From Acidobacteriota bacterium (GTDB lineage Bacteria > Acidobacteriota > Holophagae > Thermotomaculales > Thermotomaculaceae), in NCBI GenBank assembly GCA_027067895.1, contig JAMOUY010000384.1:1-5437 (forward strand): a stretch of DNA of 5,437 nucleotides, read 5' to 3'. Shown one piece after another: positions 1 through 5,437 of the stretch. Position numbers and translations under genes: made by a program. The stretch's first letter is position 1. Each line of letters opens with the position of its first letter. The notes under the pieces are model-generated. The model searched no databases and was not told the DNA's origin. It saw only the letters and a list, made by a program, of their open reading frames with translations.

Positions 1-12
1 AAAAATGGGATT

Positions 13-32
13 AAAAAAGTAAAATCTTTTTT
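13..32 (+). promoter_or_regulatory. Possible -10 box of the tRNA gene, or weak hairpin
   Basis: TAAAAT at 20-25 lies about 20 nt before the tRNA, the right place for a -10 box giving a leader of about 12 nt. Its -35 partner would fall at or beyond the left edge and cannot be checked. The same stretch is an inverted repeat, AAAAAAG (13-19) and CTTTTTT (26-32) around the TAAAAT. It could therefore be a weak terminator of an upstream gene instead. The stem is nearly all A-T, so neither reading is secure. Confidence 0.3.
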
Positions 33-44
33 GCCGCACATTTT

Positions 45-146
<102 letters not shown>

Positions 147-189
147 GTTTGCTATTGGCAAAAAGGGGCTGTTTTTTGGGAATTTTCTT

Positions 190-207
190 ATTTTTGTTAA
201 CAAAAAT
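190..207. repeat. 18-bp perfect palindrome, possible operator
   Basis: ATTTTTGTTAACAAAAAT is identical to its reverse complement over all 18 bases, centred on GTTAAC. It lies about 75 nt upstream of the -35 box of the lipase operon. A dimeric regulator could bind here. Its A/T-rich arms raise the odds of chance occurrence, and I recognise no specific regulator consensus. Confidence 0.4.
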
Positions 208-282
208 CTTTATATTTTCAAACAACCCGCTTGTTTTCTTTAAATAAAAAAACAAAAAAATGTGATTTATATCAATTTTTCC

Positions 283-311
283 TTGCATAATTTTTATCCA
301 TTTTTTAAAAT
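283..311 (+). promoter_or_regulatory. Sigma-70-like promoter of the lipase operon
   Basis: TTGCAT (283-288) and TAAAAT (306-311) are separated by exactly 17 nt. Each matches the consensus (TTGACA, TATAAT) at four and five of six positions respectively. Transcription would start near 318, giving a leader of about 48 nt before the ATG at 366. It is the best-spaced promoter in the window. Confidence 0.65.
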
Positions 312-352
312 TTAATCTATCAAACCAATTTTGGATTTTTGATAATTTTATC

Positions 353-358
353 GGGAGG
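353..358 (+). promoter_or_regulatory. Ribosome binding site that fixes the lipase start
   Basis: GGGAGG lies 7 nt before ATG 366. An in-frame TTG at 339 would lengthen the protein by nine residues, but it has no such site, and the added residues would sit ahead of the basic N-terminus of the signal peptide. ATG 366 is therefore the start. Confidence 0.85.
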
Positions 359-365
359 AGCGTTT

Positions 366-1202
366 ATGCGTATTAAGAGACTTTTGTTTCTTGTATTTGT
401 GTTTAGTCTTTTTGTTATTAACCTTTCAGCCAAAACGGGAATAGCCTTTGTTCACGGCAAGGGAGATTCGGATTTGGCAAACTATTCCGTTGCTTGGAAT
501 TATTGGACTTCCGATATGTTAAGGACAGCCAGCAAGGGATATAGCATACCTCTCTGTGTTTGTCATTACAACGGAGAAGACTATATGTGGGTTGCCGCAA
601 GCCAAGTAGCGGGGCAACTTTACGATTTTATTACCCAAAACGGAATTGACGACCTTGTAATTGAAACCCATTCGTTCGGAGGCGTTGTAATAAGATGGAT
701 TTTTTCCAATCCGAACTGGGATTCCAGATATCAGACAATAATAAATGCCACAAGATGGGTGAATACAATTGCCGCGCCTCAAAAAGGAAGCGAAGCGGCA
801 GATTTTGCCGGAAATCTTGAAGGCTCATGGCTTACAGGCTGGATTGTTGATTTGGTAAATGAAAACACCAACTCAACCCATAATTGCAGAACGGATTCTA
901 TGGCTTATTACAACCAGTATTGGCTTAAAGGGACTTCCGGAAGGCCTGCTTTGCCCAAAAACTTTTATTGGATTTCCGGCTGGGGCCTTTGGAATGATTA
1001 TTGGAGAAAATTTCACTATCAGGATATAGGCCTTGCAACATTGTCGGGCGTTGTGGGAATGCCGGGCGAAGACGACGGCATGGTGTCCGAATACTCCGCA
1101 GAAGCAGTGGGTTATAAATGGTTTAGAACAGAGGCTAATCACCACCACAATAGAAGAAACGATTATAAAAAAATCGGCGAAGCACTCGCCACCGATTTTT
1201 AA
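366..1202 (+). CDS. Secreted lipase-like alpha/beta-hydrolase
   Basis: This 278-residue protein is probably an exported esterase or triacylglycerol lipase. Residues 1-22 form a signal peptide: basic MRIKR, a hydrophobic core, then a likely signal peptidase I cut after LSA (about residue 22). The mature part opens with a beta strand and His30-Gly31, the usual oxyanion-hole region of lipases. THSFGG (101-106) is the nucleophile elbow with Ser103; Thr replaces the usual first Gly of GxSxG. VNTIAAPQKGSEAAD (132-146) closely resembles the APHKGS-xxAD segment of family I lipases. GEDDGMV (234-240) supplies a candidate catalytic Asp (236 or 237), and the histidine cluster 259-261 near the C-terminus the candidate His. 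Cys64, Cys66 and Cys174 could form a disulfide outside the cell. It heads an operon with the gene 15 nt downstream. The substrate is unknown; a phospholipase or polyester hydrolase is possible. Confidence 0.8.
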   Translation: MRIKRLLFLVFVFSLFVINLSAKTGIAFVHGKGDSDLANYSVAWNYWTSDMLRTASKGYSIPLCVCHYNGEDYMWVAASQVAGQLYDFITQNGIDDLVIETHSFGGVVIRWIFSNPNWDSRYQTIINATRWVNTIAAPQKGSEAADFAGNLEGSWLTGWIVDLVNENTNSTHNCRTDSMAYYNQYWLKGTSGRPALPKNFYWISGWGLWNDYWRKFHYQDIGLATLSGVVGMPGEDDGMVSEYSAEAVGYKWFRTEANHHHNRRNDYKKIGEALATDF

Positions 1203-1207
1203 TTTGC

Positions 1208-1212
1208 GGAGG
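1208..1212 (+). promoter_or_regulatory. Ribosome binding site of the second operon gene
   Basis: GGAGG stands 5 nt before ATG 1218, inside the 15-nt gap after the lipase stop codon. The strong site and short gap support co-transcription of the two genes and efficient translation of the second. Confidence 0.85.
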
Positions 1213-1217
1213 AAATT

Positions 1218-2366
1218 ATGAAATCAATAAAAATTTTAATAGTTGTTTTATTTTTCGGACTTTTGGGTTTTTCTCTTGAAATGGGCTCTTTAACTGGAAA
1301 GATGCCTGTTTTAAAAGGGAAAGCCCCTGTTCATACATCTAAATACTTTGTTGCACACGGAGAAATAGTTGACGGCAAAGCGGTTTTTAACGTTCCAATC
1401 AGTTCTTCCAATCCCCTGATTGTTCTTTTGGGAGTGAAATCTGACAACGTTGCTATGGACAATGTTTACAAATTAAAAGCGAGAAACTTTCATACCCCCG
1501 AACTTGAAAACATGGAAGTACCGGGTATGGGAACAAGAATTGACGGCAAAAACATAACGCCCGGTTATCATACCGTTGTTTTTGATGTAAAGACGAAAGA
1601 GAAAAAGAGCGTTGACCTTGTGGTTAGCGAGCCTGACAGCCCGGTTGCTTTAAAACTTACCACCGAGCCTCTTGCCGTTAAAGTCGGCGATACCGTTGTT
1701 ATAAAGGCAGACCTTGGCAAAGACGTTTCTTCCATTAACACGATGGTTAAGGCTGTTGTAAACAATGAAGATGTAATTTACCTGAAAGACGACGGAGAAT
1801 ATCCGGACGAGGTAAAGGGAGACGGAATCTTTACCGCAAGTTTGATTGCCGACACAGACAAGCCTTTCAGCCCTGAAATGGTTAAGGTTGAGGCAATAGG
1901 AACGACAAAAGAGGATGTTCCTTTTATGAGAAACGCTACGGCAACTTTTATGGTTTCAAATCCCAAAACCTTTGTTGACGGTTCAATTGTTGACAACGGA
2001 AACTCAATATCAATTCCCCTTGCGCCTGCCGAGGGAAGGTTTAGAGTTGAAGTTATTTACGGTAGCGGCGATTTGTCCGTGGCATACGTTAGAGACGATA
2101 TTGTATTGAACGGCGAAGGAAAAACCGTTGTTCTTCCAAGGCCGAATGAAGCGCTGGAAGCGGACAGGGCTATTGTAAGGGTTTTGAATATGGATACCTT
2201 GGGTGTTGAAATTGAGGAAAATATTTTTGTTCCTCAAATAAAGGATTTTGATGAAGATTTTTACCTTATTAAGGCAAGAAAAAGAGCAATTCACAAACTT
2301 CCAGTTTCAAAAAAGAATGCGGCTGAAAAATACGGGGAAAATCCCCCTCATGCGGAAGTAAAATAG
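1218..2366 (+). CDS. Secreted protein with Ig-like (choice-of-anchor X-like) domain
   Basis: The product has 382 residues. Residues 1-19 or so are a signal peptide (MKSIK, then a hydrophobic stretch to GFS); no lipobox cysteine is present and the protein has no cysteines at all. Three beta-rich parts can be outlined: about 41-137, 141-247 and 251-340, then a basic tail (351-382). The middle part holds LKDDGEYPDEVKGDGIF (189-205), an Asp/Gly pattern (Asp191, 192, 197, 202) of the kind found in choice-of-anchor X and similar Ig-like exported domains, probably a turn or calcium site. IVDG at 50-53 and IVDNG at 257-261 start similar strands, so the outer parts may be related. It is the second gene of the lipase operon and ends shortly before a strong terminator. 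A role as partner, chaperone or surface anchor of the lipase is inference from position. It lacks the RxxFDY motif of Lif foldases. I recognise no gene name. Confidence 0.7.
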   Translation: MKSIKILIVVLFFGLLGFSLEMGSLTGKMPVLKGKAPVHTSKYFVAHGEIVDGKAVFNVPISSSNPLIVLLGVKSDNVAMDNVYKLKARNFHTPELENMEVPGMGTRIDGKNITPGYHTVVFDVKTKEKKSVDLVVSEPDSPVALKLTTEPLAVKVGDTVVIKADLGKDVSSINTMVKAVVNNEDVIYLKDDGEYPDEVKGDGIFTASLIADTDKPFSPEMVKVEAIGTTKEDVPFMRNATATFMVSNPKTFVDGSIVDNGNSISIPLAPAEGRFRVEVIYGSGDLSVAYVRDDIVLNGEGKTVVLPRPNEALEADRAIVRVLNMDTLGVEIEENIFVPQIKDFDEDFYLIKARKRAIHKLPVSKKNAAEKYGENPPHAEVK

Positions 2367-2386
2367 ATTAAAGTTTTTGAATGTTT

Positions 2387-2413
2387 AAGCGGGGATTTTT
2401 CCCCGCTTTTTTT
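2387..2413 (+). terminator. Intrinsic terminator of the lipase operon
   Basis: AAGCGGGGA (2387-2395) pairs perfectly with TCCCCGCTT (2400-2408) around a TTTT loop, and the T-run extends to 2413. It begins 21 nt after the stop codon of the second gene. The opposite strand lacks a T-tract after the stem, so it works in the plus direction. Confidence 0.93.
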
Positions 2414-2449
2414 GTACCTAAATTGTAAGCATTGTTTTTAAAAAAGGAA

Positions 2450-2486
2450 TTAAAAACAGAAAGCCCCCGAAAAATCCGAGGGCTTT
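2450..2486 (-). terminator. Intrinsic terminator of fabI
   Basis: Read on the minus strand, AAAGCCCTCG (2486-2477) pairs with CGGGGGCTTT (2469-2460) around a 7-nt loop, then CTGTTTTTA follows. The one imperfect pair is G-U in minus-strand RNA but would be a C-A mismatch in plus-strand RNA, so the structure belongs to fabI transcripts. It lies about 85 nt after the fabI stop and converges on the terminator at 2387-2413. Confidence 0.8.
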
Positions 2487-2571
2487 GCAAATAGTTCAAT
2501 AAAAATACCCGACTGACTTTGTGGTAAAACCAAAAGCAAAATACGGATAGTTTCAAATTTCCTTTTTTAAA

Positions 2572-3339
2572 TTACATTCCCAAAATATTAAATCCGCTGT
2601 CAACGTAAACAACTTCACCCGTTATGCCTTTTGCCATATCCGAAAGAAGAAAAACAGCAGTGTTTCCCACGTCTTCAATTGTAACGTTTTTGTGAAGGGG
2701 AGACCTTTCTTCAATAAGTTTCAAAAGCGCTCTCAATCCCGCAACCCCTGCTGCGGCAAGGGTTTTAATCGGGCCTGCGGAAATTGCGTTAATTCTTATT
2801 CCTCTTTCCCCAAGGTTTACCGCAAGGTATCTTACCGAGCATTCCAAAGCCGCCTTTGCCACGCCCATAACGTTGTAGTTTTGAATAACCTTTGTTGAGC
2901 CGTGGTAAGTCATTGTAATAATGCTTCCCCCTTCGTTCATTAAGGGAGAAAGTTCCCTTGAAAGTGCCACAAGCGAGTATGCGCTTATATCAAGTGCTGT
3001 TTTAAACCCTTCTCTTGTTGTATTTATAAACTTGTCTTTCAACTCTTCCTGCGGGGCGTATGCTACCGAATGCACCAAGTAGTCAAAGTTTCCCCACTCT
3101 TCCTTCACTTTGTCCGCAACTGCTTTTATATCCTCGTCTTTTGACACGTCGCATTGAATACAGAATTTTCCTTCCAACTCTTCCGAAATAGGAACAACCC
3201 TTTTTTTCAAAGCCTCTCCGGCGTAAGTGAATGCCAATTCGCAGTTTGCTTTTTTCAACTGTGCCGCTATGCCGTATGCAATGCTTCTCTTGTTGGCAAT
3301 CCCGAAAATTAAGGCTTTCTTTCCTTTTAAATCAATCAT
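2572..3339 (-). CDS. fabI: Enoyl-[acyl-carrier-protein] reductase, FabI type
   Basis: FabI reduces the trans-2 double bond of enoyl-ACP with NAD(P)H, the last step of each round of type II fatty-acid synthesis in the cytoplasm. The 255-residue length is close to that of E. coli FabI (262). Residues 1-25 give the nucleotide-binding start (IFGIANKRSIAYGIA). Asp64 in the CDV segment and HSVAYAP (90-96) follow. The catalytic set Tyr145, Tyr155 and Lys162 sits in TYHGS and YNVMGVAK. NAISAGPIKTLAA (174-186) and IEDVGNTAVFLLSD (221-234) are strong FabI signatures. The Tyr-x6-Lys spacing separates it from FabV and FabL types. AGGGGG stands 5 nt before the ATG. It is a single-gene unit, divergent from hemE. 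Positions that match E. coli Gly93 and Phe203 are Ala93 and Leu202 here. NADH versus NADPH preference is not decided. Confidence 0.96.
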   Translation of the reverse strand: MIDLKGKKALIFGIANKRSIAYGIAAQLKKANCELAFTYAGEALKKRVVPISEELEGKFCIQCDVSKDEDIKAVADKVKEEWGNFDYLVHSVAYAPQEELKDKFINTTREGFKTALDISAYSLVALSRELSPLMNEGGSIITMTYHGSTKVIQNYNVMGVAKAALECSVRYLAVNLGERGIRINAISAGPIKTLAAAGVAGLRALLKLIEERSPLHKNVTIEDVGNTAVFLLSDMAKGITGEVVYVDSGFNILGM

Positions 3340-3376
3340 TTTATCCCCCTATCCTCTTACTTCTCGCCTTTACGGT

Positions 3377-3406
3377 ATTTTAGCACAGAAATTATCTCTT
3401 CCTTAA
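3377..3406 (-). promoter_or_regulatory. Candidate extended -10 promoter of fabI
   Basis: On the minus strand TGCTAAAAT places a TG one base before the -10 box TAAAAT (3382-3377), an extended -10 promoter. An 18-nt spacer leads back to TTAAGG (3406-3401), a poor -35 match, which an extended -10 can tolerate. The start would be near 3370, giving a leader of about 30 nt before the ATG. Confidence 0.5.
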
Positions 3407-3425
3407 TTTTGGCTTCAAGTTAAGG
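3401..3425. repeat. Inverted repeat between divergent fabI and hemE
   Basis: CCTTAA (3401-3406) and TTAAGG (3420-3425) form 6-bp inverted arms 13 nt apart. Each arm falls at the -35 position of one of the two divergent candidate promoters. This is a possible operator or shared promoter element. I do not recognise it as a FapR, FabT or FadR site. Confidence 0.35.
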
Positions 3426-3448
3426 TATTGTTTTTGTGTTATTATTAT
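3420..3448 (+). promoter_or_regulatory. Candidate hemE operon promoter
   Basis: TATTAT (3443-3448) is a fair -10 box 17 nt after TTAAGG (3420-3425), which matches the -35 consensus at only three of six bases. The ATT repeats also allow a -10 at 3440-3445. Transcription would start near 3455, very close to the ribosome binding site at 3465. Confidence 0.3.
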
Positions 3449-3464
3449 TCTTGAAAAACAAAAA

Positions 3465-3469
3465 GGGAG
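3465..3469 (+). promoter_or_regulatory. Ribosome binding site that fixes the hemE start
   Basis: GGGAG lies 5 nt before ATG 3475. An in-frame GTG at 3436 would add 13 residues, but it has no such site upstream and would overlap the candidate promoter, so ATG 3475 is preferred. Confidence 0.8.
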
Positions 3470-3474
3470 AGACT

Positions 3475-4518
3475 ATGAAAAAGGAAAAGAAACTTTTAAA
3501 TACGTTAAAAGGAAAAAAATACGACATTCCCCCTGTATGGATGATGAGGCAGGCGGGAAGATATATGCCTCAATACAGAAAAATCAGGGAAAAATACGAC
3601 TTTATGACAATGTGCAAAACGCCTGAAATTGCCTGTGAAATCACTTTACAGCCTATTGACGAATTCGGAATGGACGGAGCGATTTTATTTTCCGATATTT
3701 TAACCGTTCCCGAAGCAATGGGGATGAAACTTGAATTTTTGGAAGGCAAGGGCCCTGTTTTTGAATCTCCATTGAGAACGAGAGAGGATATTGAAAAACT
3801 GAGTATTGAAGGAATTGAAGAAAGGCTTTCTTATGTTTTTGACGCGGTAAAGTTGATTAGAATGTCCCTTGACGAAGACAAAACTTTAATAGGATTTGCA
3901 GGTGCGCCGATAACTTTGGCCGCCTATATGGTTGAAGGCTCTTCTTCCAGAAACTATGTTTACTTGAAATCCTTAATGTACAACGACACGAGAAGTTTCA
4001 ACTTAATGATGGAAAAACTTGTAAACGCATTGATTGTTTACTACAAAGGGCAAGTTGAAAACGGCGCGGAGGTTTTAATGCTTTTTGATACCTTTGCCGG
4101 AATTTTCTCTCCCGCCGACTACAAAAGGTATGTTTTTCCCTTTGTGAAAAAACTTGTGGAAAACCTGAAAAACAATCATCCTGAAACGCCTTTGATTTAC
4201 TTTCCCAAAGGCGCAGGCGGTTTTTACAATCTTTTAACCGAATTGAATGTTGACGGAATGGGGATAGATTGGTTTTCTTCCTTAACCGATGCAGACCAAA
4301 AACTTGAAGGAAAGTTTGTATTGCAGGGAAACCTTGACCCGGTTGTGCTGTTTGCAGACTATCAGGTTATAGAGAGGGAAACAAAGAGAGTGCTTGAAGA
4401 GGGAAGAAAGTTGAAAAAAGGACATATCTTTAACTTAGGCCACGGAATACTTCCGCAAACCCCTGTTGATTCTGTTAAAAAAATGCTTGGAGTTATCCGT
4501 GCACGTAATTTTAGTTGA
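3475..4518 (+). CDS. hemE: Uroporphyrinogen decarboxylase
   Basis: HemE removes the four acetate carboxyls of uroporphyrinogen III to give coproporphyrinogen III, a cofactor-free cytoplasmic step of haem synthesis. The product has 347 residues, near the usual 340-355. PVWMMRQAGRYMPQYR (20-35) is the first family signature, with Arg25 and Arg29 for substrate carboxylates. Asp74 in LFSDIL is the residue that matches the essential Asp86 of the human enzyme. GFAGAPITLAAYMVEG (140-155) is the second signature, with Tyr151. FDTFAG (204-209) and NLGHGI (320-325, His323) complete the active site. All key residues are present. It leads a haem operon: hemH starts inside its last codons. Regulation may be shared with fabI through the divergent region upstream. 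Confidence 0.97.
   Translation: MKKEKKLLNTLKGKKYDIPPVWMMRQAGRYMPQYRKIREKYDFMTMCKTPEIACEITLQPIDEFGMDGAILFSDILTVPEAMGMKLEFLEGKGPVFESPLRTREDIEKLSIEGIEERLSYVFDAVKLIRMSLDEDKTLIGFAGAPITLAAYMVEGSSSRNYVYLKSLMYNDTRSFNLMMEKLVNALIVYYKGQVENGAEVLMLFDTFAGIFSPADYKRYVFPFVKKLVENLKNNHPETPLIYFPKGAGGFYNLLTELNVDGMGIDWFSSLTDADQKLEGKFVLQGNLDPVVLFADYQVIERETKRVLEEGRKLKKGHIFNLGHGILPQTPVDSVKKMLGVIRARNFS
4489..4492 (+). promoter_or_regulatory. Ribosome binding site that fixes the hemH GTG start
   Basis: GGAG inside the end of hemE stands 6 nt before GTG 4499. The frame is open further upstream to a TTG at 4466, but ferrochelatases begin with a strand of the HVILVDYGG kind, so the GTG gives the expected N-terminus. The next in-frame ATG (about 4568) would remove this strand. 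Confidence 0.75.
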
Positions 4519-5404
4519 TTACGGAGGGGTTGAAAACGCTTCTCAGGCATACACTTTTTTAAAAAATATGTTTTCCGACAAAAGAATTTTGCCAGCGCCT
4601 TTTTTTATAAGGCCTTTTGTGGCAAAGTTTATTGCCTTAAAAAGAAAAAACGAATTGATAGAAAATTATAAAAAGATAAACTTCTCACCTTTGAAGAAAA
4701 CTGTGAAAAAAATTGTGGAAAACTTAAATTCAAGGGAAAAAAACTTCACTTTTTCCTTTTCTTTTCTCTATCTTCCGCCCTATCTTACTGATTTATCGGC
4801 ACTTTTGAAAGATGCGGTTTTGTTTCCCCTTTTTCCACAGTTTTCCACAACCACTTGGGGAAGCGTAATTGACAGAGTAAAAAAGCAGAAAGACAAAAAA
4901 CTTGTAAAGCCTTATTACAACCATCCGGACTTTCTCAATCTGATAGAAAAAAGGATAAAAAAAACCCTTGAAAAAATAGGGGAAGAAAAAACGGCAATAA
5001 TGTTTACCGCCCACTCAATACCGAAATACCTTGAAAAAAAAGAACCCTATATTGAGCAGGTGAAATTTCAGGTAAACCACTTTGCGGAAAAACTGAATGT
5101 CCCTGTGTTTCTTGCTTTTCAAAGCAAGTTGGGGCCTGTAAAATGGATATCACCCTTTATTGAGGAAACCACCGAGGAAATAGCCAAAAAAGGTTTTGAA
5201 AACCTTATTGTTTTTCCTTTAAGTTTTGTAATAGACAACTCGGAAACTCTTTACGAACTTGATATTTATTTGAAAGATTTTGCCCTTGAAAAAGGGATTA
5301 AAAAATTTGAAAGAATTTCCCTTTTTAACGAAGATAAGGATTTTTCCGATTTTATTGTAAACTATGTTAAAGAATGTGTTGCGGAGGAAAAATGGTTGAA
5401 GTAA
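4499..5404 (+). CDS. hemH: Ferrochelatase (divergent)
   Basis: Ferrochelatase inserts Fe(II) into a porphyrin at a late step of haem synthesis. The product has 301 residues, slightly short for the family. ILVDYGG (4-10) matches the N-terminal strand usually read as LxNLGxP. LFPLFPQFSTTTWGS (108-122) is a strong family match (PLYPQFS). TAHSIPKYLEKKEPY (170-184) contains catalytic His172. FQSKLGPVKWISP (207-219) and FVIDNSETLYELD (243-255), with catalytic Glu249, are also typical. The segment normally IGGxSPL is INFSPL (60-65), so the two glycines are lost and one residue is missing. The only cysteine is Cys293, so no C-terminal iron-sulfur cluster is likely. It overlaps hemE by 20 nt, suggesting translational coupling. 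Whether it acts on protoporphyrin IX or on coproporphyrin III (CpfC type) cannot be told from this window. Confidence 0.88.
   Translation: MHVILVDYGGVENASQAYTFLKNMFSDKRILPAPFFIRPFVAKFIALKRKNELIENYKKINFSPLKKTVKKIVENLNSREKNFTFSFSFLYLPPYLTDLSALLKDAVLFPLFPQFSTTTWGSVIDRVKKQKDKKLVKPYYNHPDFLNLIEKRIKKTLEKIGEEKTAIMFTAHSIPKYLEKKEPYIEQVKFQVNHFAEKLNVPVFLAFQSKLGPVKWISPFIEETTEEIAKKGFENLIVFPLSFVIDNSETLYELDIYLKDFALEKGIKKFERISLFNEDKDFSDFIVNYVKECVAEEKWLK
5383..5387 (+). promoter_or_regulatory. Ribosome binding site of the gene after hemH
   Basis: GGAGG inside the end of hemH stands 4 nt before ATG 5392. Its strength and placement show that the short frame at the edge is a real gene start in the same operon. 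Confidence 0.8.
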
Positions 5405-5437
5405 AGGTAAAGGTATTGCCCCACGGAAAAGGACTGC
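5392..5437 (+). CDS. dut: Probable dUTP diphosphatase, N-terminus only
   Basis: Only 15 codons and one base are inside the window: MVEVKVKVLPHGKGL. dUTPases often begin with a short beta strand followed by LPHGxGLPLP, ahead of the conserved GxAGxDL motif, and this start fits that pattern well. dUTPase hydrolyses dUTP to dUMP and pyrophosphate, keeping uracil out of DNA and feeding dTMP synthesis. The start overlaps the end of hemH by 13 nt. The diagnostic motifs lie beyond the edge, so the name rests on the N-terminus alone. Confidence 0.6.
   Translation, partial: MVEVKVKVLPHGKGL

Noticed and set aside
873..1148. Minus-strand 91-codon reading frame opposite the lipase gene
   Set aside because: It is antisense to a gene with clear motifs, and its product shows no domain or plausible start context.
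2368..2556. Minus-strand 62-codon reading frame between the lipase operon and fabI
   Set aside because: It runs through both intrinsic terminators, so a real gene there is very unlikely.
2487..2571. Short hairpin TGGT-TTT-ACCA in the fabI 3' leader, considered as a regulatory RNA
   Set aside because: A four-pair stem is expected by chance, and nothing else in the stretch is structured.
4831..4849. Two copies of TTTTCCACA, 10 bp apart, each one base from the DnaA box TTATCCACA
   Set aside because: They lie inside hemH and encode the conserved FPQFST motif, so coding constraint explains them; there is no AT-rich unwinding region or dnaA/dnaN gene nearby.

Overview
The window is from a bacterial chromosome with AT-rich spacers and mostly A+T-leaning codons. 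It holds one tRNA gene, four complete genes I can name at least by family, one complete secreted-protein gene of unknown role, and the start of a sixth gene at the right edge. Bacterial features are the Shine-Dalgarno sites (GGAGG or GGGAG types), sigma-70-like promoters, U-tract hairpin terminators and a tRNA with encoded CCA. I cannot place the organism below this level. Nothing indicates a phage, transposon or CRISPR array; this looks like ordinary chromosome.

Layout, left to right. (1) tRNA-Pro(CGG) at 45-121, followed by an AT-rich spacer with an 18-bp perfect palindrome (190-207) and a good promoter (283-311). (2) A two-gene plus-strand operon: a secreted alpha/beta-hydrolase resembling true lipases (366-1202), then, 15 nt later, a secreted beta-rich protein (1218-2366). 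A strong terminator closes it (2387-2413). (3) fabI on the minus strand (2572-3339), ending at its own terminator (2450-2486), which converges on the previous one. (4) A divergent control region (3340-3474) with back-to-back candidate promoters and a CCTTAA-N13-TTAAGG inverted repeat. (5) A plus-strand operon of overlapping genes: hemE (3475-4518), a divergent ferrochelatase gene hemH (4499-5404) and the first 15 codons of a probable dut (from 5392).

How the genes fit together. The haem genes are consecutive in a pathway-linked block: HemE makes coproporphyrinogen III and HemH inserts iron late in haem synthesis, with translational coupling implied by the overlaps. FabI performs the last reduction of each fatty-acid elongation cycle. 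The exported lipase-like enzyme and its partner form an independent unit facing the outside of the cell.

The point most worth following is the lipase operon. The enzyme carries motifs of family I lipases, many of which need a dedicated foldase (Lif) encoded just downstream. Here that position is taken by an exported protein with an Ig-like, metal-site-like domain that shows no Lif motif. It could be an unrecognised lipase accessory protein, but the sequence alone does not prove this.
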